In this document: positions 51,118 to 59,219 of the stretch, piece after piece
How the letters are laid out: every line of letters starts with the position of its first letter
How positions within the stretch are numbered: the stretch's first letter is position 1
Made by a program: the position numbers and the translations under genes
Assembly (NCBI RefSeq): GCF_026004055.1
Contig: NZ_BPIJ01000002.1
Span: 931,803 to 995,802, forward strand
Origin: Meiothermus sp.
Lineage (GTDB): Bacteria; Deinococcota; Deinococci; Deinococcales; Thermaceae
DNA: 64,000 nucleotides
Direction: 5' to 3'
Notes under the pieces: model-generated
The model's input: only the letters and a program-made list of their open reading frames with translations
What the model was told of the DNA's origin: nothing
Databases searched by the model: none

Positions 51118-51894
51118 ATGCAAGACCATATCAGGCGTACCAATGTACTGGGGGTGGGTATCAGTGCCATCAATATTCCAATGGCGCTCGAGATCCTGGA
51201 TGCCTGGATTAGGCAGCGCCACCACACCTACGTGTGCGTTACCGGGGTACATGGGGTGATGGAGAGCCAGGCCGACCCCGAACTGCGCAAAATACACAAC
51301 CAAGCCGGCCTGGTTACGCCCGACGGCATGCCGATGGTCTGGCTCAGCCGCCTGGCCGGACACAAGCACGTAGATCGGGTGTATGGCCCCGATCTAATGC
51401 TGGCCGTTTGTCAGGCTTCTTTACAAAAGGGATACCGCCATTTCTTCTATGGGGGCAACGAAGGGGTGCCTGAACTGTTGCGCGATAAGCTACAGGAGAA
51501 GTTTCCGGGCTTGCAGGTAGTGGGTACCTACTCCCCTCCTTTCCGTCCCCTCACCCCCGAAGAAGACGCGGCCATTGTGGCCCGGATTAATGCAGCACGC
51601 CCCGACATTGTGTGGGTGGGCCTCAGTACCCCCAAGCAAGAGCGCTGGATGGCCGCTCACCTGGGCAAGGTGCAGGCCCCGGTCATGGTCGGGGTGGGGG
51701 CGGCCTTCGACTTTCACGCGGGCCTCAAGCCGCAAGCCCCGCGCTGGATGCAGCAGAGCGGGATGGAGTGGTTTTTCCGTATGGTTACCGAGCCCAAGCG
51801 GCTGGCCCGGCGCTACTTGCACAACAACCCCAGGTTTGTGGTGGCAGTGCTGATGCAGCTGCTGGGCCTGCGCCGCTATCACCTGGATATCTGA
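51118..51894 (+). CDS. WecG/TagA/CpsF-family glycosyltransferase
   Basis: 258 residues. Conserved segments: YVCVTGVHGVMESQADPELR, AGLVTPDGMPMVWLSRLAG, GGNEGVPELLRDKLQEKFPG, VGLSTPKQERWMAAH and VGVGAAFDFHAG. The Thr-Pro-Asp-Gly and catalytic Asp near residue 65 are typical. It adds a second sugar (ManNAc-like in the known enzymes) to the lipid-linked intermediate. The polysaccharide made here is not known. Confidence 0.92.
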   Translation: MQDHIRRTNVLGVGISAINIPMALEILDAWIRQRHHTYVCVTGVHGVMESQADPELRKIHNQAGLVTPDGMPMVWLSRLAGHKHVDRVYGPDLMLAVCQASLQKGYRHFFYGGNEGVPELLRDKLQEKFPGLQVVGTYSPPFRPLTPEEDAAIVARINAARPDIVWVGLSTPKQERWMAAHLGKVQAPVMVGVGAAFDFHAGLKPQAPRWMQQSGMEWFFRMVTEPKRLARRYLHNNPRFVVAVLMQLLGLRRYHLDI

Positions 51895-51905
51895 GGAGGA
51901 AAAGT

Positions 51906-52895
51906 ATGAAGACAGCGCTTGTTTGTGGGGCAGGTGGATTTATCGGTGGGCATTTGGTCAAGAAGCTCAAGGCCCAGGGATACTGGGTGCGGGGGGTAGA
52001 CCTCAAGCACCACGAGTACGCCGAAAGCCCGGCCGATGAGTTTGTACTGGGTGACCTGCGCGACCCGCGCCTAGTAGCCCAGGTGATTGACCGCAGGTTC
52101 GACGAGGTCTATCAGTTGGCCGCCGATATGGGAGGGGCCGGCTTTGTCTTTACCGGTGAGAACGACGCGGCCATTATGCACAACTCGGCCATGATCAACC
52201 TGAACGTTCTGGAGGAACTAAGGCACAAGGGGGTGGGTAAGGTCTTTTACTCCTCTTCGGCTTGCATCTATCCAGAGTTTAACCAGCTCGACCCCTCCAA
52301 GCCCGTTACCGCCGAAGACTCGGCCTACCCGGCCATGCCCGACAGCGAGTACGGCTGGGAAAAGCTCTTTAGCGAGCGGCTTTACTTTGCCTACCACCGC
52401 AACTACGGTCTGGATGTGCGGGTGGCGCGTTTTCACAACATATTTGGTATCGAGGGCACCTGGGAAGGCGGTCGGGAGAAGGCTCCGGCGGCCATGTGCC
52501 GTAAGGTGGCCGAAGCCCCCGACGGGGGGGTGATCGAGGTGTGGGGTAGCGGCAACCAGACCCGCTCTTTTCTGTATGTAGACGAATGCCTCGAGGCCGT
52601 CGAGCGCTTTATGAACAGCGACTACATCGGCCCCCTCAACATCGGCTCGGAAGAGATGATCAGCATCAACGACCTGGCCCGTATGACCATCGAGATTTCC
52701 GGCAAAAACCTTAGTATTCGCAATGTGCCCGGCCCTACCGGCGTACAGGGCCGTAACTCCGACAACACCCGCATCCGCCAAATCCTGGGCTGGGCTCCCC
52801 ACCGCCCCCTGCGGGAGGGGATGGAGCGTACCTACGCCTGGGTTGCCGAGCAGGTTGCCAAGAAGCAAAAGGCCAGAGAGGCCTTGGCCCAGTAA
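51906..52895 (+). CDS. GDP-mannose 3,5-epimerase-like SDR enzyme
   Basis: 329 residues. Rossmann motif GAGGFIGGHLVKKL at the N-terminus; AADMGGAGFVFTGENDAAIM followed by HNSAMINLNVLEE; SSSACIYPEFNQL with the Cys known as catalytic in plant GME; catalytic YxxxK in SEYGWEKLFSERL. These blocks closely match the GDP-D-mannose 3',5'-epimerase family, which makes GDP-L-galactose or GDP-L-gulose. GAGGAGGAAAAG precedes the ATG. In this exopolysaccharide cluster it should supply an unusual L-sugar donor. A related nucleotide-sugar epimerase is the alternative. Confidence 0.85.
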   Translation: MKTALVCGAGGFIGGHLVKKLKAQGYWVRGVDLKHHEYAESPADEFVLGDLRDPRLVAQVIDRRFDEVYQLAADMGGAGFVFTGENDAAIMHNSAMINLNVLEELRHKGVGKVFYSSSACIYPEFNQLDPSKPVTAEDSAYPAMPDSEYGWEKLFSERLYFAYHRNYGLDVRVARFHNIFGIEGTWEGGREKAPAAMCRKVAEAPDGGVIEVWGSGNQTRSFLYVDECLEAVERFMNSDYIGPLNIGSEEMISINDLARMTIEISGKNLSIRNVPGPTGVQGRNSDNTRIRQILGWAPHRPLREGMERTYAWVAEQVAKKQKAREALAQ

Positions 52896-52910
52896 ACAGA
52901 CCTGGGTGTA

Positions 52911-52936
52911 GGCCCCGGCTGTGGTCGGGGTCTTTT
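52911..52936 (+). terminator. Intrinsic terminator after the epimerase gene
   Basis: GGCCCCG, loop GCTGTGGT, CGGGG, then TCTTTT; stem of about six bp with a short U-tract, 16 bases after the stop. Confidence 0.7.
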
Positions 52937-52958
52937 GCGCGGCTCTAACCCAATTTTT

Positions 52959-53648
52959 ATGACCATCCATCAAGCTACTAGGGTGCGCTGGGTTCTCTGC
53001 GGCATCTTCGTTATCGTGTTGTTTTCGCTGGCTTTTGCGCAAAAACTGCGCTACATCCCCACCCAGCCCTATCTGAGCGGGCCGGGTGCGTGTAACCCCG
53101 CGCCGGCTCCCCGCAACCCCAGTGAACAGTCCAAGTGGGAAGAGTGGCCGGGTTACCGCGAGCGCATGGTCAGGCTAAGCACCCATCTTTCGGGTGAGCC
53201 CGATGCCTTTTTGCTGATGCCCGTGCAGGGGGTTCGGGTGCGGCAGGTTTGGGATAGCTTTGGCGCTTTGCGCCCGGGGGGCCGTCTCCACGAAGGGCAG
53301 GACATCTTTGCCCGGCGGGGCACCCCGGTCTATTCGGCTACCGAAGGCTTCGTGTTGCGGATGGCTTATGGCCCGGTGGGGGGCCTGCAAATCTTTGTGC
53401 TGGGAGCAGGTCAGAAGCGCTACTACTACGCCCACCTCGAGCGCTTTGCAACGGGCCTGCGGGAGGGGGACTGGGTGACGCCCCAAACCCTGCTGGGCTA
53501 CGTGGGCAACACCGGCATCGCCCGGGGCACACCACCCCACCTGCACTTTGGCATCTACGAAGGCGGGCGCGAAACCTGCAACTACCGGGCCCTCGACCCC
53601 CTCCCACTGCTGCGTGACCGCAACTGGCAGACCCTGGCAGGGCAATAA
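52959..53648 (+). CDS. Secreted M23 (LytM) metallopeptidase
   Basis: 229 residues from the ATG at 52959. A signal-anchor helix (WVLCGIFVIVLFSLAFAQ), a Pro/Asn-rich segment, and an M23 domain: GGRLHEGQDIFARRGTPVYS (HxxGxD zinc motif), HLERFATGLREGDWVT, LGYVGNTGIARGTPPHLHFG (HxH). Zinc-dependent cutting of peptidoglycan cross-bridges. The terminator before it lies between this gene and the epimerase, so it may have its own promoter. The next gene is a paralog. Confidence 0.88.
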   Translation: MTIHQATRVRWVLCGIFVIVLFSLAFAQKLRYIPTQPYLSGPGACNPAPAPRNPSEQSKWEEWPGYRERMVRLSTHLSGEPDAFLLMPVQGVRVRQVWDSFGALRPGGRLHEGQDIFARRGTPVYSATEGFVLRMAYGPVGGLQIFVLGAGQKRYYYAHLERFATGLREGDWVTPQTLLGYVGNTGIARGTPPHLHFGIYEGGRETCNYRALDPLPLLRDRNWQTLAGQ

Positions 53649-53662
53649 GGAGCCCACCCTTC

Positions 53663-54286
53663 GTGAACAAAGCCCTGGTACTGTTGCTCCTACTTGCTCT
53701 GAGTGCCTGCGCATGGCCGCGCTCGAGCCCGCCCAATCCTGGGAGCGAAGCCCCTGACAAAAGCCCCGGAACCGGCTGGACGCGCTGGGATGACTACACC
53801 CGCCTGCTGACCCAGCCCCCCGATAGCGAGCTTCTGATGCCGGTGCGGGGGGTGCGGGTGCGCCAGGTGGCCGACACCTTTTTGGCGCCCCGCCCAGGTG
53901 GGCGCTTGCACGAAGGCCAGGACATCTTTGCCCCCCGGGGAACGCCCATCTACGCGGCCACCGAAGGCCTGGTCATTCGGATGGGTTATGGGCAGTTGGG
54001 TGGGCTTTACGTGATGGTTTTGGGGCCAGGGGGGCGGCGTTACTACTACGCTCATCTCGAGCGATATGCCGAGGGTCTGCAAGAAGGCGATGGGGTCACC
54101 TCCCAGACCCTGCTGGGGTATGTGGGCAACACCGGCAATGCCCGCACCACACCGCCGCATCTGCACTTTGGGGTATATGGGAGCTGGTGGCGACAGGAAG
54201 ATCGGGTGATTAATCCTTTGCCTCTCCTGGTAAACCGCAACTGGCAAACCCTGGAGGCCCTCGAGGAGAATGCAGGCAACCCGTAG
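53663..54286 (+). CDS. Lipoprotein M23 (LytM) metallopeptidase
   Basis: 207 residues with a lipobox LLLALSAC (Cys 16) and a GTG start. The M23 domain is very close to that of its neighbour: GGRLHEGQDIFAPRGTPIYA, YYYAHLERYAEGLQEGD, LGYVGNTGNARTTPPHLHFG. A tandem duplication of the gene at 52959 with a different membrane anchor: this copy should be lipid-anchored. Confidence 0.88.
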   Translation: MNKALVLLLLLALSACAWPRSSPPNPGSEAPDKSPGTGWTRWDDYTRLLTQPPDSELLMPVRGVRVRQVADTFLAPRPGGRLHEGQDIFAPRGTPIYAATEGLVIRMGYGQLGGLYVMVLGPGGRRYYYAHLERYAEGLQEGDGVTSQTLLGYVGNTGNARTTPPHLHFGVYGSWWRQEDRVINPLPLLVNRNWQTLEALEENAGNP

Positions 54287-54352
54287 AGAAAGGCCGAAAG
54301 CCCAAAGCCGAGGGCAGAAAGCCAATATTGGCATGACCGCAACTCAACTCTT

Positions 54353-54694
54353 AGTAGTCTGGTAACTAAATTTCCGAAGTTATGTACCGCACACCGAATA
54401 CATCGTTGTAGAGATTCCATCCCACTTCGGCCCCCGAGATGGCCTAAAAACGCCCTCCCTACCGCGTAGGGAGGGTGGGGGAGGGTATCAGGCAAGGCCC
54501 CCAATCCGCTGCGTGAAGGGCCAGGTCAGCCACCCCACCTGGCCTCCCCTACGCAGTAGGGGAGGGAAGGGGCGAAGCGGGGTGGGGTGCTTTTTGCATG
54601 ACCGTACAGGCAAGGCACCGAAGGCCCAGGTTTACGAGACACGGCGCGTTCTGAAGGCTAAACCCCATACTGCGTATTTTGTTACCAGACCACT
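54353..54694 (+). mobile_element. MITE-like element family A, copy 4 (342 bp)
   Basis: Full length, same orientation as the others. The left terminal repeat has one change (AGTAGTCTGG). The flanks read CTTAG on the left and CTTAG on the right, a matching target duplication. Family B copy 2 begins 15 bases to its right. Confidence 0.85.
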
Positions 54695-54708
54695 TAGCGC
54701 ACAACGCT

Positions 54709-54839
54709 AATACCGGATTCGGTCAGTTCGTCACCGAATGGTGACGAACTGACCCGACCGAAGGGAGTGCTCTGGGATTCAAAAAGATAGCCTCTAAAGG
54801 TCTTTGGTTTGGATGATTATCTTTTTGAATCCGGTATAA
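54709..54839 (-). mobile_element. MITE-like element family B, copy 2 (131 bp)
   Basis: Inverted relative to the copy at 12684-12814. The terminal repeats TACCGGATTC and GAATCCGGTATAA are nearly perfect here. The 15-bp stem GGTCAGTTCGTCACC with GGTGACGAACTGACC carries compensating changes relative to copy 1 (GTTAG and CTAAC there), suggesting the hairpin is conserved. Confidence 0.75.
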
Positions 54840-54858
54840 GATGCTGGGCTGTAACCTA

Positions 54859-56037
54859 TCACCGTTGGCCGACTTGACCAGTTCTAGGCTGCAGCAGCCC
54901 CGCCAGCAGGGTAATCACCACGGCCAGCCCCGCTACCAGGGCAAACGACACCCGCAGCGAGGTGGCGTGGGCAACCAGCCCGATAAGCGGGGGCCCGGCC
55001 AGAAAGCCCAGGTAGCCCAAGGTCGCTACCGAGGCCAGAGCAACGCCGGGTTGCACCCCCGGTACACGCCCGGCTGCGCTAAAAGCCAGCGGGAACAAAG
55101 TACAGTAGCCCAGCCCAATCATCACAAAGCCCAGCAGGGCGACCTCTGGGTGGGTAGCCAGCAGGGTAGCGATAAAGCCGGCAGCGGCCAATAAACCTCC
55201 TCCTCTGGCCAGGGCTACCGGGCCGAAGCGGTGGGTGAGGGCATCGCCGGTCAGACGCCCCACCACCATGGCTACCGAGAATGCCGAGAAGGCCAGCGCC
55301 GCCACCGCCTCGCTGCTGCCGATCACTTGCTTCATGAAGACCGCGCTCCAGTCGGCCACGGCACCCTCGCCCAGTCCGGTGCAGAACACGATCAAACCCA
55401 GGCCCAGAAGCACGCCTCTGGGCCAGACGAAGCGGGGCCCGCTCGAGACAGGCCGAACCTCAAACAAATGCCGAGAAGCCCAGAGCATCCCCAGCACCGA
55501 GACCCCCGCCATCCAGGTAAAAAAGGGGAGCGGCCCCATCCCCGCAGCGGCGGCTGCACCACCCAGGGCAGCCCCAATCAGGCCCCCCAGGCTAAAGAGC
55601 GCGTGGAAGCTGGACATGATGGGCCTTGCGTAACGCTTCTCGGCCTCCACCGCCTGGGCGTTCATCGAAATATCCATGGCTGCGTTGGTGAAGCCAAACA
55701 CGAACAGTGCCAGGGCCAGCGTCCAGCCGCTGGGAGCCAGGGCCAGGAGCGGCAGCGAAAAGCAGTTGCTCAGAGCTGCCAGCGTCACCACCGAGCGGCT
55801 GCCCCAGCGGGCAATCAGCCAGCCGGTGAGGGGCATGGCCAGCACCAGCCCCACCGGTGCGCCCAACAACACCAACCCCAGCTCGCCGGTATGGAGGCCC
55901 AGGTTTTGCTTGATGGCCGGGATGCGCGAAACCCAGGCGGCCAGAACGAAGCCGCAGATAAAGAAGGTCAGGTAGATGGCGATTCTGGCTAAGGGCAGCT
56001 TGTCTGGTCTGGAAGGCGTCGTATTCACCGCATTCAT
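54859..56037 (-). CDS. MFS transporter (YbjJ-like)
   Basis: 392 residues with 12 helices. Start region AIYLTFFICGFVLAAWVSRI, then motif A-like WLIARWGSRSVV. SMNAQAVEAEKRYARPIMSS and FHALFSLGGLIGAA resemble the YbjJ/fucose-permease group. Substrate unknown. AGGAAAGGA precedes the ATG. Confidence 0.8.
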   Translation of the reverse strand: MNAVNTTPSRPDKLPLARIAIYLTFFICGFVLAAWVSRIPAIKQNLGLHTGELGLVLLGAPVGLVLAMPLTGWLIARWGSRSVVTLAALSNCFSLPLLALAPSGWTLALALFVFGFTNAAMDISMNAQAVEAEKRYARPIMSSFHALFSLGGLIGAALGGAAAAAGMGPLPFFTWMAGVSVLGMLWASRHLFEVRPVSSGPRFVWPRGVLLGLGLIVFCTGLGEGAVADWSAVFMKQVIGSSEAVAALAFSAFSVAMVVGRLTGDALTHRFGPVALARGGGLLAAAGFIATLLATHPEVALLGFVMIGLGYCTLFPLAFSAAGRVPGVQPGVALASVATLGYLGFLAGPPLIGLVAHATSLRVSFALVAGLAVVITLLAGLLQPRTGQVGQR

Positions 56038-56122
56038 CCTTTCCTGACTGGCTCTGTTGGCTGGAAACCTCCACAGGGCCCTACTCCGGCAAACAACCGT
56101 TGGTGTCCATAGGCGGTAAAAC

Positions 56123-56623
56123 TCACCTGGTTAGCCTCTCGATCAGGTCACGGTGCTGGGGGAATTGCCGGATGAGCTCCGCTTGTTGGGCCAGCTCAAA
56201 ATCGGCAAAATCGAAGCCCGGGGCCATGGTGCAGCCTACCAGGGCAAAGGTCTGGGGTGCATCTAGGTTGGCCGCAAACCAGTAACCGGCAGGAACAACC
56301 CCCTGGAAACCGTGGCCCCGGCTGGGGTCTGGGCCTAGATTGATACAGGAGAGCTTCCCCAGTGGCGAGATGAGCCACAAGGAGAGTGAACTGCCGGTGT
56401 AGAAGTGCCATATCTCGTCGCTCTTGAGCCGATGAAAGGCCGAAAAATCCGGGTATTCCAATAGAAAGTAAATGGCAGTAGAAAAGGATCTGTGGCCCTT
56501 GTAGCGATGGGGCAGGTGAGGCTCGGCGATGGCCTCGCTAGCAATGTAGGTTTGACGGTAGAACCCCCCCTCTGGGTGCGGCTCTAGCCCCAAATGTTCT
56601 ATCCAGAATTGCGCACTGTGCAT
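56123..56623 (-). CDS. Cupin_5 (DUF985) protein
   Basis: 166 residues: LGLEPHPEGGFYRQTY at the start, IYFLLEYPDFSAFHRLKSDE with WHFYTGSSLSLWL (metal-binding cupin motif 1 with His), and GVVPAGYWFAANL, ALVGCTMAPGFDFADFEL. This is the DUF985 cupin family (yeast YML079w-like). Function unknown. A SD-like AGGTG precedes the ATG. Confidence 0.88.
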   Translation of the reverse strand: MHSAQFWIEHLGLEPHPEGGFYRQTYIASEAIAEPHLPHRYKGHRSFSTAIYFLLEYPDFSAFHRLKSDEIWHFYTGSSLSLWLISPLGKLSCINLGPDPSRGHGFQGVVPAGYWFAANLDAPQTFALVGCTMAPGFDFADFELAQQAELIRQFPQHRDLIERLTR

Positions 56624-56715
56624 AAAGAATCACCTGCCTTGCCGATGTGTGATACAGCTCAGTGTTTTGGAACCTGCGGGAAAAGTTTATAACCGACCCT
56701 CATACCGAGGGATGG

Positions 56716-57234
56716 CTAACGGCGGCGTTTGCTCGAGCGCAGCAAGCTGCCTGAATCCGGCCAGATGCCATCGGCGAGCAGGTGTAGCCACTGGGAGGCA
56801 TAATACCCCAGTCCCAGCGCCCACAAAATTTCCTGGGGCGGTGCTTTGAGCTGGGCTTGCCAATCGAGCTCGAGGCCCAGGTAGCCGGCAACCGCCGCCA
56901 TGATCCAGTACAAAACCACTCCCATTGCGCCCAGATACAACAAGCGCGTCAGCGGCCCCACCACCCAGGTATGCGAAAGACCCCGGTGAGCAAACATCCA
57001 GCCGTAGGGAACCCAGAACCAGCCCAGCCAGCCCCAGCGCCCTTTGGCCCGCACTTGCTGCTCGGCCAGATCCAGGTCGGGGGTGATCAGGAAGGTTCCA
57101 ACCAGGAAGCCCCCCACAAAAGCCACCGCAACCGGTTGGGAAACGTCCACTTCGTTTTGGTAGACCCAGTAAACAGCAGAGGCCAGTCCCAGCACACCGA
57201 TATTGATAACTTCGTGAACACGACCCGAAGGCAC
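56716..57234 (-). CDS. DUF2227 membrane metal-binding protein
   Basis: 172 residues with a GTG start. Four helices; metal-binding clusters MPSGRVHEVIN, LITPDLDLAEQQ, FAHRGLSHTWVVG and YASQWLHLLADGIW. This arrangement of His and Asp in a membrane protein is typical of DUF2227; related to YdjM-type hydrolases. TAAACT lies six bases before the GTG (minus strand, 57241-57246), indicating a leaderless message. Confidence 0.78.
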   Translation of the reverse strand: MPSGRVHEVINIGVLGLASAVYWVYQNEVDVSQPVAVAFVGGFLVGTFLITPDLDLAEQQVRAKGRWGWLGWFWVPYGWMFAHRGLSHTWVVGPLTRLLYLGAMGVVLYWIMAAVAGYLGLELDWQAQLKAPPQEILWALGLGYYASQWLHLLADGIWPDSGSLLRSSKRRR

Positions 57235-57284
57235 CTGTGTAGTTTACGGGTTTGAATAAAGGAGTAGGGTTGAAAGCAAACAAT

Positions 57285-57321
57285 TAGAGCGCTCTTCACA
57301 AATATTGAGCCATGGGGGACT
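57285..57321 (+). repeat. Flanking repeat module of MITE copy 5
   Basis: TTAGAGCGCTCTTCACAAAT, then ATTGAGCCATGGGGGACTA, as in 48802-48840, and inverted at 1036-1073. Confidence 0.7.
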
Positions 57322-57663
57322 AATGGTCTGGTAACTAAATTTCCGAAGTTTTGTACCGCACACTGAATACATCGATGTAGAGATTCCATCCCACTTCGGC
57401 CCCCGAGATGGCCTAAAAACGCCCTCCCTACCGCGTAGGGAGGGTGGAGGAGGGTATTAGGCAAGGCCCCCAATCCGCTGCGTGAAGGGCCAGGTCAGCC
57501 ACCCCACCTGGCCTCCCCTACGCAGTAGGGGAGGGAAGGGGCGAAGCGGGGTGGGGTGCTTTTTGCATGACCGTACAGGCAAGGCACCGAAGGCCCAGGT
57601 TTACGAGACACGGCGCGTTTTGAAGGCTAAACCCCATACTGCGTATTTTGTTACCAGACCACT
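57322..57663 (+). mobile_element. MITE-like element family A, copy 5 (342 bp)
   Basis: Full length. The left end is AATGGTCTGGTAAC and the right end is GTTACCAGACCACT. CTAA is present on both sides. Same orientation as the other copies, with the same left junction as copy 3. Confidence 0.85.
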
Positions 57664-57894
57664 AAGAATCTTTTTTTCTGGACAGAACAGTGGCCGCCGG
57701 GAAACTCGAAACCCAAGCACCCGTGGGCCGGGCCCGGCCCACGCCCCAGTGCGTAACATGCGTCTACCAGGTTAGCCACAACGTGGCTAACCTGGCCCAG
57801 ACGCAACGCAGACAAGCGTGCCTCACCTCGGTGAGGCACGCTTGTCCATTCTCGTTTTGGTGGGCGGCCACGTTTGTGAAGAGCGCTGTAGCGG
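57664..57894 (+). repeat. Mosaic of short repeat modules C and D
   Basis: 57676-57752 repeats 12608-12686. Then GGTTAGCCACaacGTGGCTAACC is a perfect local hairpin (57771-57793). 57798-57894 repeats 20813-20913, with a GTGCCTCACC/GGTGAGGCAC hairpin. Beyond 57894 to 58123 nothing was recognised except the tetR promoter. Confidence 0.6.
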
Positions 57895-58109
57895 AAGCAG
57901 GCTTTGTATAAATTTGCGAAACATTCCCAACAACTTTGTCTCTTGCAGAACCCATGAATATATACTGGTGTAGAAAGTAAATCTAAAATCCCCTGGAATG
58001 CGGTGGGGTTCCCCCAACCAATCTGTGGAAAATTTGTCTGGGACAGCGTTGGGCAATCAAACCAAAGATCGAGCGGGGCTGGTCTCATCTATACCCCTTA
58101 GGGTTCTGG

Positions 58110-58115
58110 TACACT
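58110..58115 (+). promoter_or_regulatory. TACACT -10 box of tetR
   Basis: It lies eight bases before the GTG at 58124. No ribosome site between. Confidence 0.45.
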
Positions 58116-58123
58116 TTATAGCC

Positions 58124-58687
58124 GTGACCGTGGAGGCTCGGACTGCCCCCAAACGCGAAGTAATCCTCGAGGCAACCATCCGAGTCCTAAGAGACCGGGG
58201 GTTGTCGGGCCTAAAAGTCGAGGAAGTAGCCCGGGAGGCCGAAGTCGGCAAAGGCACGGTTTATCTTTATTTCCAAGATAAACAAGACCTGTTGAAGGCG
58301 CTGGTGGAGCACCATACCTTTGCCTACTACCAGAAAGTAGAAGAGGTGGTGAACCGGAGTGCTTCCTTCCGTGACCGACTGGCCGAGGTGCTGCGGCTTC
58401 GGGTTGCCTGGGTGGAGGAGTGGCGGGGTTTGTGGGCAGCGGTTGCGCGGGAAGCCCATCCTGCGGATACCACCGGCTGGCTCAGGGGCATGCACGAGCA
58501 CTACCAGCGCCTGTTGGAAAAGCTTGTGCAGGACGGCAAAGCCAGGGGTGAGGTGCGCGCCGAACTGGATACCAGCCTGACCGCTGCCAGCATTGCAGCC
58601 TTGGCCTGCAACCCGCAGCTCGAGTTTCCACGGGAAGCCTACCTCGAGCACTTGCTTGGGGTGCTGTTGAAAGGAGTGGCGTTGTGA
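58124..58687 (+). CDS. TetR-family regulator
   Basis: 187 residues from a GTG. The helix-turn-helix is LSGLKVEEVAREAEVGKGTV followed by YLYFQDKQDLL. The C-terminal part (about 70-185) is a helical ligand domain without recognisable ligand. It overlaps the carD-like gene by four bases, so the two regulators are co-expressed. Target genes unknown. Confidence 0.88.
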   Translation: MTVEARTAPKREVILEATIRVLRDRGLSGLKVEEVAREAEVGKGTVYLYFQDKQDLLKALVEHHTFAYYQKVEEVVNRSASFRDRLAEVLRLRVAWVEEWRGLWAAVAREAHPADTTGWLRGMHEHYQRLLEKLVQDGKARGEVRAELDTSLTAASIAALACNPQLEFPREAYLEHLLGVLLKGVAL

Positions 58688-59178
58688 GCGAATACCGTCC
58701 AGGAGATAAGGTTGTGTTGCCGCCGTATGGCGTAGGTGTGGTGGCGGGGATCGCCCAGCGTTCGGTTGCTGGCTCGGACAAAAGCTACTATCAGGTCGAC
58801 TTTCCCGGAACCCGTTCCAAGGCCTATGTGCCGGTAGAAGCCCCACAAACCACCCGACTGCGTCGGGCCTTGTCGCCGGATCAGGTGAACGAAATTCTGG
58901 CCCTGCTGCGTGAAGGCCGCCTGCCCTTGCCCCGGCAGTGGGCAGCCCGCCACCGCAAGACCACCGAGATCCTGGCCGATGGCGACCCCTTCCGCATCGC
59001 CACCCTGGCCGGTCAGCTTAGGGCCTGGGAACTCGAGAAAGGCCTGCCTGACCTCGATCGCCAGGCCCTGCGCCGAGCCATGCATCTTCTGGCCGAGGAA
59101 ATTTCCCAGGTTATGGAAATTGGTCTCGACGAGGCCCGCAAGCTGTTCGAAGAAACCGTGGGTGAAAGCCTCAACTAA
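58684..59178 (+). CDS. carD: CarD/CdnL-family RNA polymerase-binding regulator
   Basis: 164 residues. The N-terminal Tudor-like RNAP-interacting domain: YRPGDKVVLPPYGVGVVAGI, then YYQVDFPGTRSKAYVPVE; the C-terminal helical DNA-binding domain includes LEKGLPDLDRQALRRAMHLL. It stabilises open promoter complexes. Thermus CarD is well studied and has the same length and layout. A terminator follows. Confidence 0.92.
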   Translation: MSEYRPGDKVVLPPYGVGVVAGIAQRSVAGSDKSYYQVDFPGTRSKAYVPVEAPQTTRLRRALSPDQVNEILALLREGRLPLPRQWAARHRKTTEILADGDPFRIATLAGQLRAWELEKGLPDLDRQALRRAMHLLAEEISQVMEIGLDEARKLFEETVGESLN

Positions 59179-59191
59179 CCCACTATTACGA

Positions 59192-59219
59192 CAAAAAGCC
59201 CCCACGGGGGCTTTTTTTA
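59192..59219 (+). terminator. Intrinsic terminator after carD
   Basis: AAAAAGCCCCCACGGGGGC followed by TTTTTTT; a strong, near-symmetrical hairpin, 13 bases after the stop. Confidence 0.9.
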
